The position numbers and the translations under genes were made by a program. From assembly GCA_003559415.1 (NCBI GenBank), contig PWLI01000156.1:1-39617 (forward strand): a DNA stretch of 39,617 nt, read 5' to 3'. Shown here in pieces: positions 24,752 to 39,306 of the stretch (position 1 is its first letter; each line of letters starts with the position of its first letter). Under the pieces are notes generated by a model. The model saw only the letters and a list, made by a program, of their open reading frames with translations, ran no database searches and was not told the origin of the DNA. This DNA is from Clostridiales bacterium (GTDB lineage: Bacteria; Bacillota; Proteinivoracia; UBA4975; PWLI01).

Positions 24752-24780
24752 ATTCTTGCAGATTACAGGAAAAAAGTCAA
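24752..24780 (-). promoter_or_regulatory. candidate rpmE promoter TTGACT-N17-AAGAAT
   Basis: Reverse complement of 24752-24780; 5/6 and 4/6 matches with 17-bp spacing. Confidence 0.6.
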
Positions 24781-24860
24781 GAGGAAAAAGTATGGCACAT
24801 AAATTGCAGGAAAACCACATCCTGTTGGCGAAGTAAACAATGGAGAAGGGAGGTGCGGCA

Positions 24861-26243
24861 ATGCGCCTGGAGTATAATATGGAAATGCGTCAGACACAAA
24901 AACTTTTGATGACCCCCCAGTTGCGTCAGGCGATTAAGTTGCTGCAGCTTCCGGTGATGGAATTGACCCAGTACCTGGATCAACAGTACATGGACAACCC
25001 AATGTTGGAGCTGGTGGAAACAGAAGAATCGGAGCAACCGGTCACGGATGAAGGCGCAGAAGAGGATGCCCCGGATTTTGACTGGGATCTTTGTTTTAGC
25101 GACATTCCGGAGTCCCGAGAACCAGTGAACCGGGAAGAGCAAGTGGGTTTTGAACAATATGTCAGCGACAGTGGAGATACTTTGCAGCAAAAGCTGCAAA
25201 AGCAGGTTAACATGCTTTGCTTGTCGCCAGAACAACGGAAGACGGCATCATATATAATTGACAGTTTGGATGAGTGTGGCTATCTCCAGCTCAGCTGCCC
25301 GGACATCTCCCAACAGTTGAATGTCAGCTTGGAGCAAGTGGAGCGGACGTTGAAAATGGTCCAGGGCCTGGAGCCTGCCGGTGTGGCGGCAAGAGATTTG
25401 AAAGAGTGTCTATTGCTTCAGCTCTGGCAGTTCAGTGATGTGCCTGCATATACTGAACAGATTGTGCGCGAACACCTGGATCTGCTGGCCAAGGGCAGGG
25501 TGCCGGTGCTGGCGGAAAAGCTGGGTGCGGAGATGACGGAAGTGCAAAGAGCCATAGACTTTGTCAGGGAATTGGAACCCCGGCCTGGCCTGGGTGTCGC
25601 CGATGTCAGTGATACCGTCTATGTATATCCGGATGTCAGTGTCTTGGATGTGGCTGGACAGTGGATAGTGTTGGTCAATGACAACTACTCGCCCCGGCTG
25701 CGTTTAAACCCTCTTTACCGACAATTGTTGGAAGCGGCCCAGAGCGAGGATACCCGGCAATTTCTGAAAGAAAAATACAGCGCTGCGTTATGGTTGTTGC
25801 GGGCAGTGGAGCAACGCCGTTCTACGCTGTACAAGATAACCGAGTTTCTGATTTCCTATCAAAAGGAATTCTTTCATCAGGGGGTTCATGCCTTGCGGCC
25901 GTTGCGCCTCAAAGACGTAGCCGATGCATTGGAAGTTCATGAGTCCACTGTCAGCAGGGCGGTCAACGGCAAATATGTTCAGACACCCCGGGGCATGTAT
26001 GAACTCAAGTACTTCTTTTCTGTCAACATTGAAACCAATGATGGCTGGGGGGTTTCCAGCACCTGCGTCAAGAAGCTGTTGCAGGACATGGTGGTGGCTG
26101 AAGATAAAGCTCAACCCTTCACCGACCAACAGATTGCTGAGTTGTTGCAGCAGAAGGGTGTGAAGATTTCCCGCCGCACCGTTGCCAAGTACCGTGAAGA
26201 ACTGGATATTGCCAGCTCTACCCTTCGCCGCCGCTGGGCATAG
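24861..26243 (+). CDS. rpoN: RNA polymerase sigma-54 factor
   Basis: N-terminal MRQTQKLLMTPQLRQAIKLLQLPVMEL; RVHESTVSRAVNGKYVQTPRGMYELKYFFS-like region (VHESTVSRAVNGKYVQTPRG); RpoN box SRRTVAKYREEL. Confidence 0.97.
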   Translation: MRLEYNMEMRQTQKLLMTPQLRQAIKLLQLPVMELTQYLDQQYMDNPMLELVETEESEQPVTDEGAEEDAPDFDWDLCFSDIPESREPVNREEQVGFEQYVSDSGDTLQQKLQKQVNMLCLSPEQRKTASYIIDSLDECGYLQLSCPDISQQLNVSLEQVERTLKMVQGLEPAGVAARDLKECLLLQLWQFSDVPAYTEQIVREHLDLLAKGRVPVLAEKLGAEMTEVQRAIDFVRELEPRPGLGVADVSDTVYVYPDVSVLDVAGQWIVLVNDNYSPRLRLNPLYRQLLEAAQSEDTRQFLKEKYSAALWLLRAVEQRRSTLYKITEFLISYQKEFFHQGVHALRPLRLKDVADALEVHESTVSRAVNGKYVQTPRGMYELKYFFSVNIETNDGWGVSSTCVKKLLQDMVVAEDKAQPFTDQQIAELLQQKGVKISRRTVAKYREELDIASSTLRRRWA

Positions 26244-26250
26244 GGTTGGC

Positions 26251-26279
26251 TTGCGCCCTGTCCCAGGGGTTGGTATAAT
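26251..26279 (+). promoter_or_regulatory. candidate promoter TTGCGC-N17-TATAAT for the glycolytic operon
   Basis: Exact TATAAT, 17-bp spacing, 4/6 -35. Confidence 0.7.
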
Positions 26280-26310
26280 AAATAACAAACCTATATATTT
26301 TTACCCTGTG

Positions 26311-26346
26311 CGGGACATGTTCCATCCGTGCGGGACTAACTATGTC
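26311..26346 (+). promoter_or_regulatory. CggR operator: CGGGAC-N6-CATC-N4-CGGGAC-N6-TGTC
   Basis: Matches the known B. subtilis CggR direct-repeat pattern CGGGACN6TGTCN4CGGGACN6TGTC except for TGTC to CATC in the first copy. Confidence 0.85.
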
Positions 26347-26360
26347 CCGGGAGGTGAGCC

Positions 26361-28428
<2,068 letters not shown>

Positions 28429-28443
28429 GCCGTAGTTTTGAGT

Positions 28444-28463
28444 CCGGCGGGCTTGCCCGCCGG
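28444..28463 (+). other. intergenic hairpin CCGGCGGG-CTTG-CCCGCCGG without a T-tract (gapA-pgk)
   Basis: 8-bp perfect GC stem, not followed by a U-run. Confidence 0.7.
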
Positions 28464-28484
28464 TTAATCTTTGGAGGTGATACA

Positions 28485-29672
28485 GTGGAGATTAAAACCC
28501 TCAAGGACGTACAACTTGATGGAAGAAGGGTATTGGTGCGGGCTGATTTCAATGTGCCCATGGACAATGGCCAAATCACCGATGATACCCGTATACGGAT
28601 GGTTCTTCCCACCATCAGCTACCTGATTGGCCGGGGAGCCCGGATTATTCTGGTGTCTCATCTGGGACGACCCAAGGGTGCGGTCAAAGAAGAGTTGCGC
28701 CTGGATCCCGTGGCACAGCACCTCAGCAATCTGTTGGGAGTGGAAGTGCTCAAGGCCGACAGCGCCGTCGGCTCGGAAGTGGCAGAGGCGGTGTCCCATT
28801 TGGGAAAGGGCTCCATACTGATGCTGGAGAATATTCGCTTTTACCCCGGAGAAGAATCCAATGATCCGGATTTCGCCCGGCAGTTGGCCAGCTTGGCAGA
28901 TATCTTTGTCAATGATGCCTTTGGCACGTCCCACCGGGCCCATGCCAGCACGGCAGGAGTGGCAGACTACCTGCCCACGGTGGCCGGCTTGCTGATGGCC
29001 AAGGAAATAGACATGCTGAGCCGTGTTATGGAAAAACCTGCCCGCCCCTTTGTGGCCATTATTGGCGGAGCCAAGGTGTCGGACAAAATTGGCGTCATCC
29101 GCAACCTGCTGGACAAGGTGGACAGCCTGGTAATAGGTGGCGGCATGGCCAACACCTTCCTGGCCGCCCAGGGAATTGAAATGGGACAATCGCTGGTTGA
29201 ACAGGACAAGTTGGAACTGGCCAGGGAGCTCATGAAATTGGCAGAGCAAAAGGATGTAGAACTGCTGCTGCCGGTGGATCTTGTGCTGGCAGAGGAGTTT
29301 TCCGCCTCGGCAAATTCCCGGACTGTCGATGCTGGCCAGGGAGTGCCCAGTGGTTGGCAGGCGCTGGACATCGGGCCCAAGAGTTGTCAGCTGTTCAGCA
29401 AAAAGATTGCAGATGCTGCAACAGTGGTATGGAACGGGCCCATGGGTGTTTTTGAGTTTGATGCCTTTGCCGCGGGAACCGATGCGGTGGCTGCCGCACT
29501 GGCTGAAAGTGAGTCTTTCTCCCTGGTGGGTGGTGGAGACTCGGTGGCTGCCCTGGAAAAACTGGGCAAGACCGGGGCCGTTGATCACATATCCACCGGC
29601 GGCGGTGCTTCCCTGGAGTACCTGGAAGGCAAAGAACTGCCGGGGATTTCCGTATTGAAGGGGGAAAAATGA
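28485..29672 (+). CDS. pgk: phosphoglycerate kinase
   Basis: VLVRADFNVPMDNGQITDDTRI; HLGRPKG; GGAKVSDKIGVI; WNGPMGVFE; GGGDSVAAL. Confidence 0.98.
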   Translation: MEIKTLKDVQLDGRRVLVRADFNVPMDNGQITDDTRIRMVLPTISYLIGRGARIILVSHLGRPKGAVKEELRLDPVAQHLSNLLGVEVLKADSAVGSEVAEAVSHLGKGSILMLENIRFYPGEESNDPDFARQLASLADIFVNDAFGTSHRAHASTAGVADYLPTVAGLLMAKEIDMLSRVMEKPARPFVAIIGGAKVSDKIGVIRNLLDKVDSLVIGGGMANTFLAAQGIEMGQSLVEQDKLELARELMKLAEQKDVELLLPVDLVLAEEFSASANSRTVDAGQGVPSGWQALDIGPKSCQLFSKKIADAATVVWNGPMGVFEFDAFAAGTDAVAAALAESESFSLVGGGDSVAALEKLGKTGAVDHISTGGGASLEYLEGKELPGISVLKGEK

Positions 29673-30407
29673 TGCGTCGTCCCGTTATAGCAGGAAACTG
29701 GAAGATGAATATGACCAGTCAGCAAGCCAGAACATGGGTCAACCAGTTCAAGGCGCTGGTGGCTGATGTTTCATCGGCGGATATTGTGGTCTGCCCGCCC
29801 CACGTATTGTTGTCCCAGGTTTGCAATGACCTCCAGGGCACCGGCTTCAAGGTTGGCGCCCAGAACATGCACTGGGAGGATGAGGGGGCGTACACCGGTG
29901 AAACCTCGCCGGCTATGCTCAAGGATGTGGGCTGCAGCCACGTACTGCTTGGCCACTCCGAGCGCCGGGCGCTGTTTGGTGAAACTGACCAGCATGTGAA
30001 CAAAAAACTGCATGCTGCGCTCAACAACAATATTACTCCCGTTTTATGTGTTGGTGAAACGCTGGAGCAGCGTGAACAAGGTGAAACTGAACAGGTATGC
30101 AAAACCCAGGTCATGGCGGGCCTGGCCCAGGTGTCTGAACAATTGCCCCGGGTAGTAATTGCCTATGAGCCGGTCTGGGCCATTGGCACCGGGCGCACAG
30201 CCACACCGGAAGATGCCCAAGCCGTCATAGGCTTTATCCGGGGATTGCTGCGCGAGAATTGGGACACAGCTGATTCTGTTGCCATACTCTACGGCGGCAG
30301 CGTCAAACCCGACAACATCGATGGCCTTATGGCCCAGCAGGATATCGACGGAGTGTTGGTGGGCGGCGCCAGCCTGGACCCTCAGGGTTTTGCCAGGATA
30401 GTCAAGT

Positions 30408-30415
<8 letters not shown>
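29669..30415 (+). CDS. tpiA: triosephosphate isomerase
   Basis: RRPVIAGNWKMNM; HVLLGHSERR; YEPVWAIGTG; ILYGGSVKPDN. Confidence 0.98.
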
Positions 30416-33223
<2,808 letters not shown>

Positions 33224-33233
33224 GTAAGCGCCA

Positions 33234-33270
33234 AACTGCGGGGGCAGTGGCCCCCGCGGTTGTTTTTTAT
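33234..33270 (+). terminator. Rho-independent terminator after eno (GCGGGGGC-AGTG-GCCCCCGC + T-run)
   Basis: Strong GC stem followed by TTGTTTTTT. Confidence 0.88.
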
Positions 33271-33327
33271 AACTTGTTGTGGTAGAATCAGGGTTAGTTT
33301 GATGGGACTATATCGGAGGTGCCTAAT

Positions 33328-33561
33328 ATGAATACCGACCTTATACTTAAGCTGGTTCACGGCTTGCTGGCCCTGGCAGTTATCGCAGGAGTGCTGCTTC
33401 AGCCGGGGAAAAGCGCGGGCCTTGGTTCAATCGCCGGCGGTGCCGAAACATTCTTCGGCAAGCAGAAGGGGATGGAACAGAAACTGGCCCGGTTGACATC
33501 TGTGGCCGCCATTCTCTTCATGATCAGTTCGGTGGTGCTTGCCTTTTTCGTAGGCCGCTAA
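33328..33561 (+). CDS. secG: protein translocase subunit SecG
   Basis: Two TM segments with LLQPGKSAGLGSIAGGAETFFGKQKGMEQKLARLT. Confidence 0.93.
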   Translation: MNTDLILKLVHGLLALAVIAGVLLQPGKSAGLGSIAGGAETFFGKQKGMEQKLARLTSVAAILFMISSVVLAFFVGR

Positions 33562-33618
33562 TGCCTTAACCCGTTCCGGGTTGGGGTATCTTTTTGATTA
33601 GCATAAAGGAGGGTTTTC

Positions 33619-35655
33619 ATGGAACAACTTCTTTACTTCATTCCCGCCCTGGGTGTGATTGCCCTGATTTATGCCGGAGTGCTGACTCGCCGTGTTCGGG
33701 CAGCTGAGCCCGGCAACGAGAAAATGCAGGAATTGGGCAAGGCAATCAACGAGGGCGCCATGGCGTTTCTAAACCGGGAATATCGTTCACTAATACTATT
33801 TGTTATTTTGGTTGCCGTTGGCCTGGTCTTTGCCATTGGATTGTCCCAGGATGATTACACCGCCGGGGCCTTTACCGCCATTTCCTTCCTGGTCGGCGCA
33901 ATTTTCTCCGGCCTGGCTGGAAATGTGGGCATGCGCATTGCTACAATGGCCAACAACCGCACCGCCCAGGCTGCCCGCAGCGGCCTCAACCCTGCCCTGA
34001 ATGTGGCTTTTTCCGGGGGAGCGGTCATGGGCATGTCGGTGGTGGGCTTGGGCCTTATTGGCGTCAGCCTGCTCTACATGGTATTCAGGGAGCCGGCGAT
34101 AGTCAATGGCTTTGCCCTGGGAGCCAGTTCAATAGCCCTGTTCGGCCGTGTCGGCGGCGGCATCTATACCAAGGCCGCTGATGTTGGCGCTGACCTGGTG
34201 GGCAAGATAGAGGCTGGCATTCCGGAAGACGACCCCCGCAACCCTGCTGTAATTGCCGACAACGTTGGCGACAACGTCGGTGACGTGGCGGGAATGGGCG
34301 CCGACCTCTTTGAGTCATATGTTGGCTCGATTATTGCTGCCATGACATTGGGCCTGGTAACCTTCAGTGGCGAACTGCAGTTCAACGCTGTGCTGCTGCC
34401 CATGCTGATTGCCGGGTTTGGCATCCTTTCCTCAATAATTGGCACCTTCTTTGTCAAGACCAAGGAGGGGGGAAACCCCAGTGCTGCTCTGGAAAGGGGA
34501 ACCTGGGTAAGCGGCGGATTATTGCTGGTGGCAGCTTTCTTTCTAAATCGTTGGTTGCTGGGCAGCAATGGCTATTTTTACGCAATCATTGCCGGTTTGT
34601 TGGCTGGCCTTATCATCGGCCGCCTGACCGAGTACTATACATCTTCCCAGTACAAGCCGGTCAAGGGCATTGCTGACAGTTCCCAGACCGGCCCCGCCAC
34701 CAACATCATCAGTGGCCTGTCAGTGGGTATGCGCAGCACCATGTTCCCCATTCTGGTCATTGCCGTTGCCATACTGGCTGCATTCAACCTGGCAGCTGAC
34801 GGCAGCACCGCCCAGGGCCTTTATGGCATCGCCCTGGCAGCGGTGGGCATGTTGTCCATCGTAGGCACCATAGTATCTGTTGACGCCTATGGCCCCATTG
34901 CCGACAATGCCGGCGGCATTGCGGAAATGGCCCAGTTGCCCAAGGAAGTGCGCAGCATTACCGACAACCTGGATGCCGTTGGCAACACAACGGCAGCGAT
35001 AGGCAAGGGCGTGGCAATCGCTTCTGCTGCCCTTACAGCATTGGCGCTGTTTTCCGCCTACACCCAGACGGTGGGCCTGACAGTAATCGACTTGACCAGC
35101 GACCGGGTTATTGCCGGGCTGTTAATTGGCGGCATGCTGCCCTTCCTGTTTTCTGCCATAACCATGGAAGCGGTGGGCAAAGCTGCCTTCAAGATGATTG
35201 AAGAAGTGCGCCGCCAGTTCCGGGAAATCCCCGGCATTATGGAAGGCAAGGGCAAACCTGACTATGCCCGTTGTGTTTCCATAAGCACCGATGCGGCTAT
35301 TAAGGAAATGGTAGTCCCCGGTTTGTTGGCCGTTGTTGTCCCCTTGGCTGTAGGCAGCCTGTTGGGGCCTGAGGCACTGGGCGGCCTGTTGGCGGGAGCT
35401 TTGGTCACTGGTGTGCTGCTGGCGATTTTCATGGCCAACGCCGGTGGCGCCTGGGACAATGCCAAGAAGTATATTGAGGGTGGAGCCTACGGAGGGAAAG
35501 GGACCGAGACCCATGCTGCCTCTATTGTCGGTGACACCGTTGGCGACCCCTTCAAAGACACTTCCGGGCCGTCCATCAACATTCTTATCAAGTTGATGAC
35601 CATTGTTTCCCTGGTCTTTGCGCCCCTTTTCCGTTTTCTGGCGGATAAGTTTTAG
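33619..35655 (+). CDS. hppA: membrane-bound (ion-pumping) pyrophosphatase, K+-dependent signature
   Basis: [78 protein letters not shown]. Confidence 0.97.
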   Translation: MEQLLYFIPALGVIALIYAGVLTRRVRAAEPGNEKMQELGKAINEGAMAFLNREYRSLILFVILVAVGLVFAIGLSQDDYTAGAFTAISFLVGAIFSGLAGNVGMRIATMANNRTAQAARSGLNPALNVAFSGGAVMGMSVVGLGLIGVSLLYMVFREPAIVNGFALGASSIALFGRVGGGIYTKAADVGADLVGKIEAGIPEDDPRNPAVIADNVGDNVGDVAGMGADLFESYVGSIIAAMTLGLVTFSGELQFNAVLLPMLIAGFGILSSIIGTFFVKTKEGGNPSAALERGTWVSGGLLLVAAFFLNRWLLGSNGYFYAIIAGLLAGLIIGRLTEYYTSSQYKPVKGIADSSQTGPATNIISGLSVGMRSTMFPILVIAVAILAAFNLAADGSTAQGLYGIALAAVGMLSIVGTIVSVDAYGPIADNAGGIAEMAQLPKEVRSITDNLDAVGNTTAAIGKGVAIASAALTALALFSAYTQTVGLTVIDLTSDRVIAGLLIGGMLPFLFSAITMEAVGKAAFKMIEEVRRQFREIPGIMEGKGKPDYARCVSISTDAAIKEMVVPGLLAVVVPLAVGSLLGPEALGGLLAGALVTGVLLAIFMANAGGAWDNAKKYIEGGAYGGKGTETHAASIVGDTVGDPFKDTSGPSINILIKLMTIVSLVFAPLFRFLADKF

Positions 35656-35664
35656 ACATGTTTC

Positions 35665-35692
35665 CAGGCCCGGCAATGCCGGGCCTGTTTTA
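35665..35692 (+). terminator. Rho-independent terminator CAGGCCCGGC-AAT-GCCGGGCCTG + TTTT
   Basis: 10-bp perfect stem after hppA. Confidence 0.92.
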
Positions 35693-35736
35693 ATGTCAGA
35701 GGAAGGAATCGGCAACTGGCACCGAGAATATGTTTA

Positions 35737-37032
35737 GTGAATCTAAATATCAGGCAACAGAAGGCCTGTGTGGAGGTTTTTCGTTTGGCTCAAGCTGACA
35801 GCAATTCAAATTCCCAACGCCTTGATTATGGGAAACTGATGATTATTTCCATGGCCTACATTGCCCTGGGGCTCAATGTCCAGGGGTTCAAGGCCATGCT
35901 GCCCCTGGTGCGCAGCGACCTGCTGTTGTCTGGCACCCAGGCGGGGCTTTACACAACTTTTTTCTTCCTCAGTGCCACAATTATCGCTGTGTTCAGCGGC
36001 CGGGTGGTGGACACGTTGGGCTCCAAGCGGGGCCTTGTGCTGGGCGCCTTTATCGTCGGCGCGGTGATGTTGCTTCACTCCTTTGTTCCTGCCCTTTCGC
36101 TGCTGTTGGCGCTGGCCTTTTTCACCGGCATAGGGTTCAGCATTATTACCCCTTCGGTTAACAAGGGGGTAATGGAAATTGTGCCAGCCCGCCGTCGCGC
36201 CCTTTCCCTGGGTATAACCCAGGCCGGCGGAGGTATAGGCGCAATTCTCGGCGCCAGCCTGTTGCCGCTCTTTGGCCAGATCTATGGATGGCGGACCGCA
36301 ATTTTTGTGGCAGGGCTGGTGGCCATCGGTTTCAGCCTGCTGTTGTTGGTGGCTTACAAGCCGCCGCGTCCGGACAGCACTGCTTCTCCGTCATCTTCGA
36401 GTTTTTGGCAAGATGTAAAGCTTTTGCTGGGCAACAAAGCCCTGCTGTGTGTGGCCATGATGGGGTTTCTGTTTGGATTTACCCTCAGCACAGTCACCAC
36501 CCATCTGGCGATTTTTTTGAACTATGAAATCGGCCTGACGCCGGCTCTCGCGGGCTTTGCCCTGGCTGTTTTCCAGATTGGCGGCGTGTTTGGCAAGACA
36601 GGGTGGGGTTATATTAACGACACATACCTATGGGGCAACCGGCGAATGGGTTTCTTGCTTATCGGTGTTTTGGCTGCCAGTGCCACTCTTTTGTTGGGCA
36701 CATTGGTGCCAATGGGCGTAATCAGTGGTGTGGGCGTATTTGTGGTGGTTTTCTATTTTGGCGCCACCGGCATGGGCATACCGGGTTTGTTCTTTGCTGC
36801 GGTGGGTGACATTGTGTCGGATAAACTCATGGGCACCGCCACCGGACTGTCGCTGGTTTTTATCCGGGTTGGCGTGGTTACCGGGCCGCCGCTCTTCGGG
36901 CTTATTGCCGACTGGCAGGGCAGCTATCGTCCCAGCTGGATTATGTTGGGAGTGATAATGTTGACACTGACAACCTTGTTCTACATATTGGCCGGGCGGT
37001 TTCTCCCTGCTCCATCCAGTCAGCAAAGGTGA
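35737..37032 (+). CDS. MFS transporter (start uncertain; an internal start near 35785 is possible)
   Basis: 12 TM pattern, FSGRVVDTLGSKRGLVLG, ARRRALSLGITQAGGGIGAILG. Confidence 0.88.
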   Translation: MNLNIRQQKACVEVFRLAQADSNSNSQRLDYGKLMIISMAYIALGLNVQGFKAMLPLVRSDLLLSGTQAGLYTTFFFLSATIIAVFSGRVVDTLGSKRGLVLGAFIVGAVMLLHSFVPALSLLLALAFFTGIGFSIITPSVNKGVMEIVPARRRALSLGITQAGGGIGAILGASLLPLFGQIYGWRTAIFVAGLVAIGFSLLLLVAYKPPRPDSTASPSSSSFWQDVKLLLGNKALLCVAMMGFLFGFTLSTVTTHLAIFLNYEIGLTPALAGFALAVFQIGGVFGKTGWGYINDTYLWGNRRMGFLLIGVLAASATLLLGTLVPMGVISGVGVFVVVFYFGATGMGIPGLFFAAVGDIVSDKLMGTATGLSLVFIRVGVVTGPPLFGLIADWQGSYRPSWIMLGVIMLTLTTLFYILAGRFLPAPSSQQR

Positions 37033-37078
37033 CTGTAACCGGTGACAATTTATGATATAATCAGGAAAATGACTACTT

Positions 37079-37651
37079 TTGCATGCGGAGGGAATTGCCT
37101 TGACATTTAGATTTCCCCCCTGGTTCAAGACGGTTATGTACATATTTTTTGTCATCAGTGCGGTAACATTGCTTGCCCTGCTGCTGTTGGCCTTTGACGT
37201 GGCTCCCGCCCTGGATGTGGAACCGCTGACGGACCTGCAGCCAGCCAGGATGTTGGGCATTGTGGTGTTTTTCGCAGTGCTGTACGCACTTTCTGAAAAA
37301 ATGCTCGTAAAACTGATTTCGGCGCTGGGAGCTGTGCTGTCAGGGGCTGCTTCGGTTTTTTCTTTTGTCACCGTTGCAGACAACGTCCATGTGGGCACCC
37401 TTATAGCTTTGATGCTGGTGGGGATGACGCTTTTCTACCTCCACCGCAAGACATCGATGGGGCACGCTGCGTTGCAATTGCAACTGGTGGCGTTCCTTTC
37501 TGTAATCTACTTGATGTTTTACCAGTATGACGAATCAATGAAGCTGTTTATGCAGGCAATCGTCAGCGTTCCCTATGTGCTGTTCTACTGGGTAGTGATG
37601 TCTGCAGCCAAACAAGCGCTGTACCAACGACCAACTGAGCCAACTGAGTAA
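37079..37651 (+). CDS. multi-pass membrane protein, function unknown
   Basis: About six hydrophobic segments; no recognisable family motif. Confidence 0.6.
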   Translation: MHAEGIALTFRFPPWFKTVMYIFFVISAVTLLALLLLAFDVAPALDVEPLTDLQPARMLGIVVFFAVLYALSEKMLVKLISALGAVLSGAASVFSFVTVADNVHVGTLIALMLVGMTLFYLHRKTSMGHAALQLQLVAFLSVIYLMFYQYDESMKLFMQAIVSVPYVLFYWVVMSAAKQALYQRPTEPTE

Positions 37652-37679
37652 CACCCCGGTGTCGGCAGGAGGTGGGTTA

Positions 37680-38432
37680 TTGAACATCGATGCTCAGCTT
37701 TTGCAACCATATACCGCCTGGGGCGGCCGGACCGGCTGCCTGTTGGTGCACGGATTCACCAGCGCACCGCCGGATGTTCTGCCGCTGGCCCGCCATCTTC
37801 ATGGTGCCATGGGCATGTCTGTCCATTGCCCGGTGCTGCCGGGCCACAGCCGCACCCCGGAAGATATGGCCCGCTACAATGAACAGCACTGGCTGGAAGC
37901 GGTGGACCGGGGCGTGGAGTTGCTGGGAGAAAAATGTTCAAGAGTATGGCTGGTTGGGTTTTCCATGGGCGGTGTGTTATGCATTGTTACCGCTGCCCGT
38001 CGGCCGGTTGAGGGGGTCATCAGCCTGGCTGCCCCGGTTTGGCCTCGGCCGTTTATCAGCCGATTTTCCCGGGTGTTGGAGCGCACACGGCCGTGGTTGC
38101 CCATGGCCCAACGCCCGCCAATGGAAGAACCTTCCTGGCGCTATGACCGGGTGGCTGCCAAAAACGTCACCGACCTGTATCGTTTGATAAACATGATGCG
38201 GCAATGCTTGCCCAGCATCGACAAGCCCGTGTTGGTGGTGCAGGGCGGCCGGGACAAGACGGTGCGGCCAGCCAGCGGGAAATATATATATATAAAACTG
38301 GCAAGCCAAGACAAGGAGTTGGAGTGGATTGACGACAGCGGACATTTGCTGTTGTTGGGTAAAAACCGCCAGCGGGTAATCAACAGCTGTGCCCGGTTTA
38401 TTGAACAAAGGTTGGGGGGATCGGAATGGTAG
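37680..38432 (+). CDS. alpha/beta hydrolase, carboxylesterase Est30-like
   Basis: GCLLVHGFTSAPPDVLPLARHL; GFSMGG nucleophile elbow; VLVVQGGRDKTV; DDSGHLLLLGKN; TTG start after AGGAGGTG. Confidence 0.85.
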   Translation: MNIDAQLLQPYTAWGGRTGCLLVHGFTSAPPDVLPLARHLHGAMGMSVHCPVLPGHSRTPEDMARYNEQHWLEAVDRGVELLGEKCSRVWLVGFSMGGVLCIVTAARRPVEGVISLAAPVWPRPFISRFSRVLERTRPWLPMAQRPPMEEPSWRYDRVAAKNVTDLYRLINMMRQCLPSIDKPVLVVQGGRDKTVRPASGKYIYIKLASQDKELEWIDDSGHLLLLGKNRQRVINSCARFIEQRLGGSEW

Positions 38433-39295
38433 TGATAAGGAAAGCCGGCGGCCAGGACTGTGAATTGCTGGCCCGCATTAATGAAGATGAAAATGCAGAT
38501 TTTCTTTGCCATGTCTACACTTCCTGGCAAAAACAGGGTGGGCTTTTTTTGGCAGAGAGGGAAGGTGAACTGGTGGGCTTTTGCGGGCTGACCTTTCCCG
38601 CCCCCACTGAGGCCCAGATTTTAGGCATACGTTTGCTGCCGGATTATCAAAAAGAAAACATCGGCAGGGACTTTGTTATCGCCCTTATCCAAGAGGCCCA
38701 ACAGGCGGGATGCAACATCGTCCGCATGCTTACTTCTACCGAGAACTATGAAACCCAGGCTGCACTCCAGCGGAATTTGAGTTTTGAACGGCGGGGGACA
38801 TGGGTGGTCGGCTACAGGGAGCCGCTTGTTTCATCGATCACCTCAGCGCCGCCGCTGAAACCCTTTACTCCCGACGGGCTGGAAGAGGTTTGGCAATTTC
38901 TGCAGTACAGCCTCACATATCGCCACAGCGAAGGGTTGCTGTTTAAGCCCGAGTATACTTACCGCAGCTTTTCCAAGGCCCACTTGGGCCGCTTGATGGA
39001 CGCAGGCCAGGTTTATGGCGCCTATGAGGGAGACATGCTGGCCGGTGTGGCGGTGGCCCAGGTTTGTGACGATGTGATGGTTATCAGGTATATCGATGCC
39101 CGCATGCCGGTTGTGCCGGAGCTTTTGCATGGTTTGCTGGCTGACAAGGATGTTTCGCTGCTGACCTCGGCGGTGCCCACCAGCTGTTACCGGGACGTAA
39201 AGCCTGTGTTGGAAAAACTGGTAGAAAAACACCAGCCGGATCACTGGCTGGTGATGGAAAAAGAAGTTTCGCCATTGGCCATGCCCCGGGACTGA
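38426..39295 (+). CDS. GNAT N-acetyltransferase-like protein with C-terminal extension
   Basis: LVGFCGLTFPAPTEAQILGIRLLPDYQKENIGRDFVIALIQEAQQAGC. Confidence 0.75.
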   Translation: MVVIRKAGGQDCELLARINEDENADFLCHVYTSWQKQGGLFLAEREGELVGFCGLTFPAPTEAQILGIRLLPDYQKENIGRDFVIALIQEAQQAGCNIVRMLTSTENYETQAALQRNLSFERRGTWVVGYREPLVSSITSAPPLKPFTPDGLEEVWQFLQYSLTYRHSEGLLFKPEYTYRSFSKAHLGRLMDAGQVYGAYEGDMLAGVAVAQVCDDVMVIRYIDARMPVVPELLHGLLADKDVSLLTSAVPTSCYRDVKPVLEKLVEKHQPDHWLVMEKEVSPLAMPRD

Positions 39296-39306
39296 CCCGG
39301 GGTTTT
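39284..39306. terminator. terminator hairpin CCCCGGG-ACTGA-CCCGGGG + TTTT between convergent genes
   Basis: 7-bp perfect GC stem followed by TTTT. Confidence 0.8.

Noticed and set aside
28464-29588. 374-aa minus-strand ORF opposite pgk (and similar antisense ORFs opposite eno, gpmI, uvrC, uvrA, GCS2)
   Set aside because: All overlap well-recognised genes on the other strand, lack domain motifs, and reflect stop-poor reverse frames in GC-rich coding DNA.
33565-33600. hairpin AACCCG-TTC-CGGGTT between secG and hppA
   Set aside because: Short stem with the T-run separated from it by ~10 nt; too weak to call a terminator.
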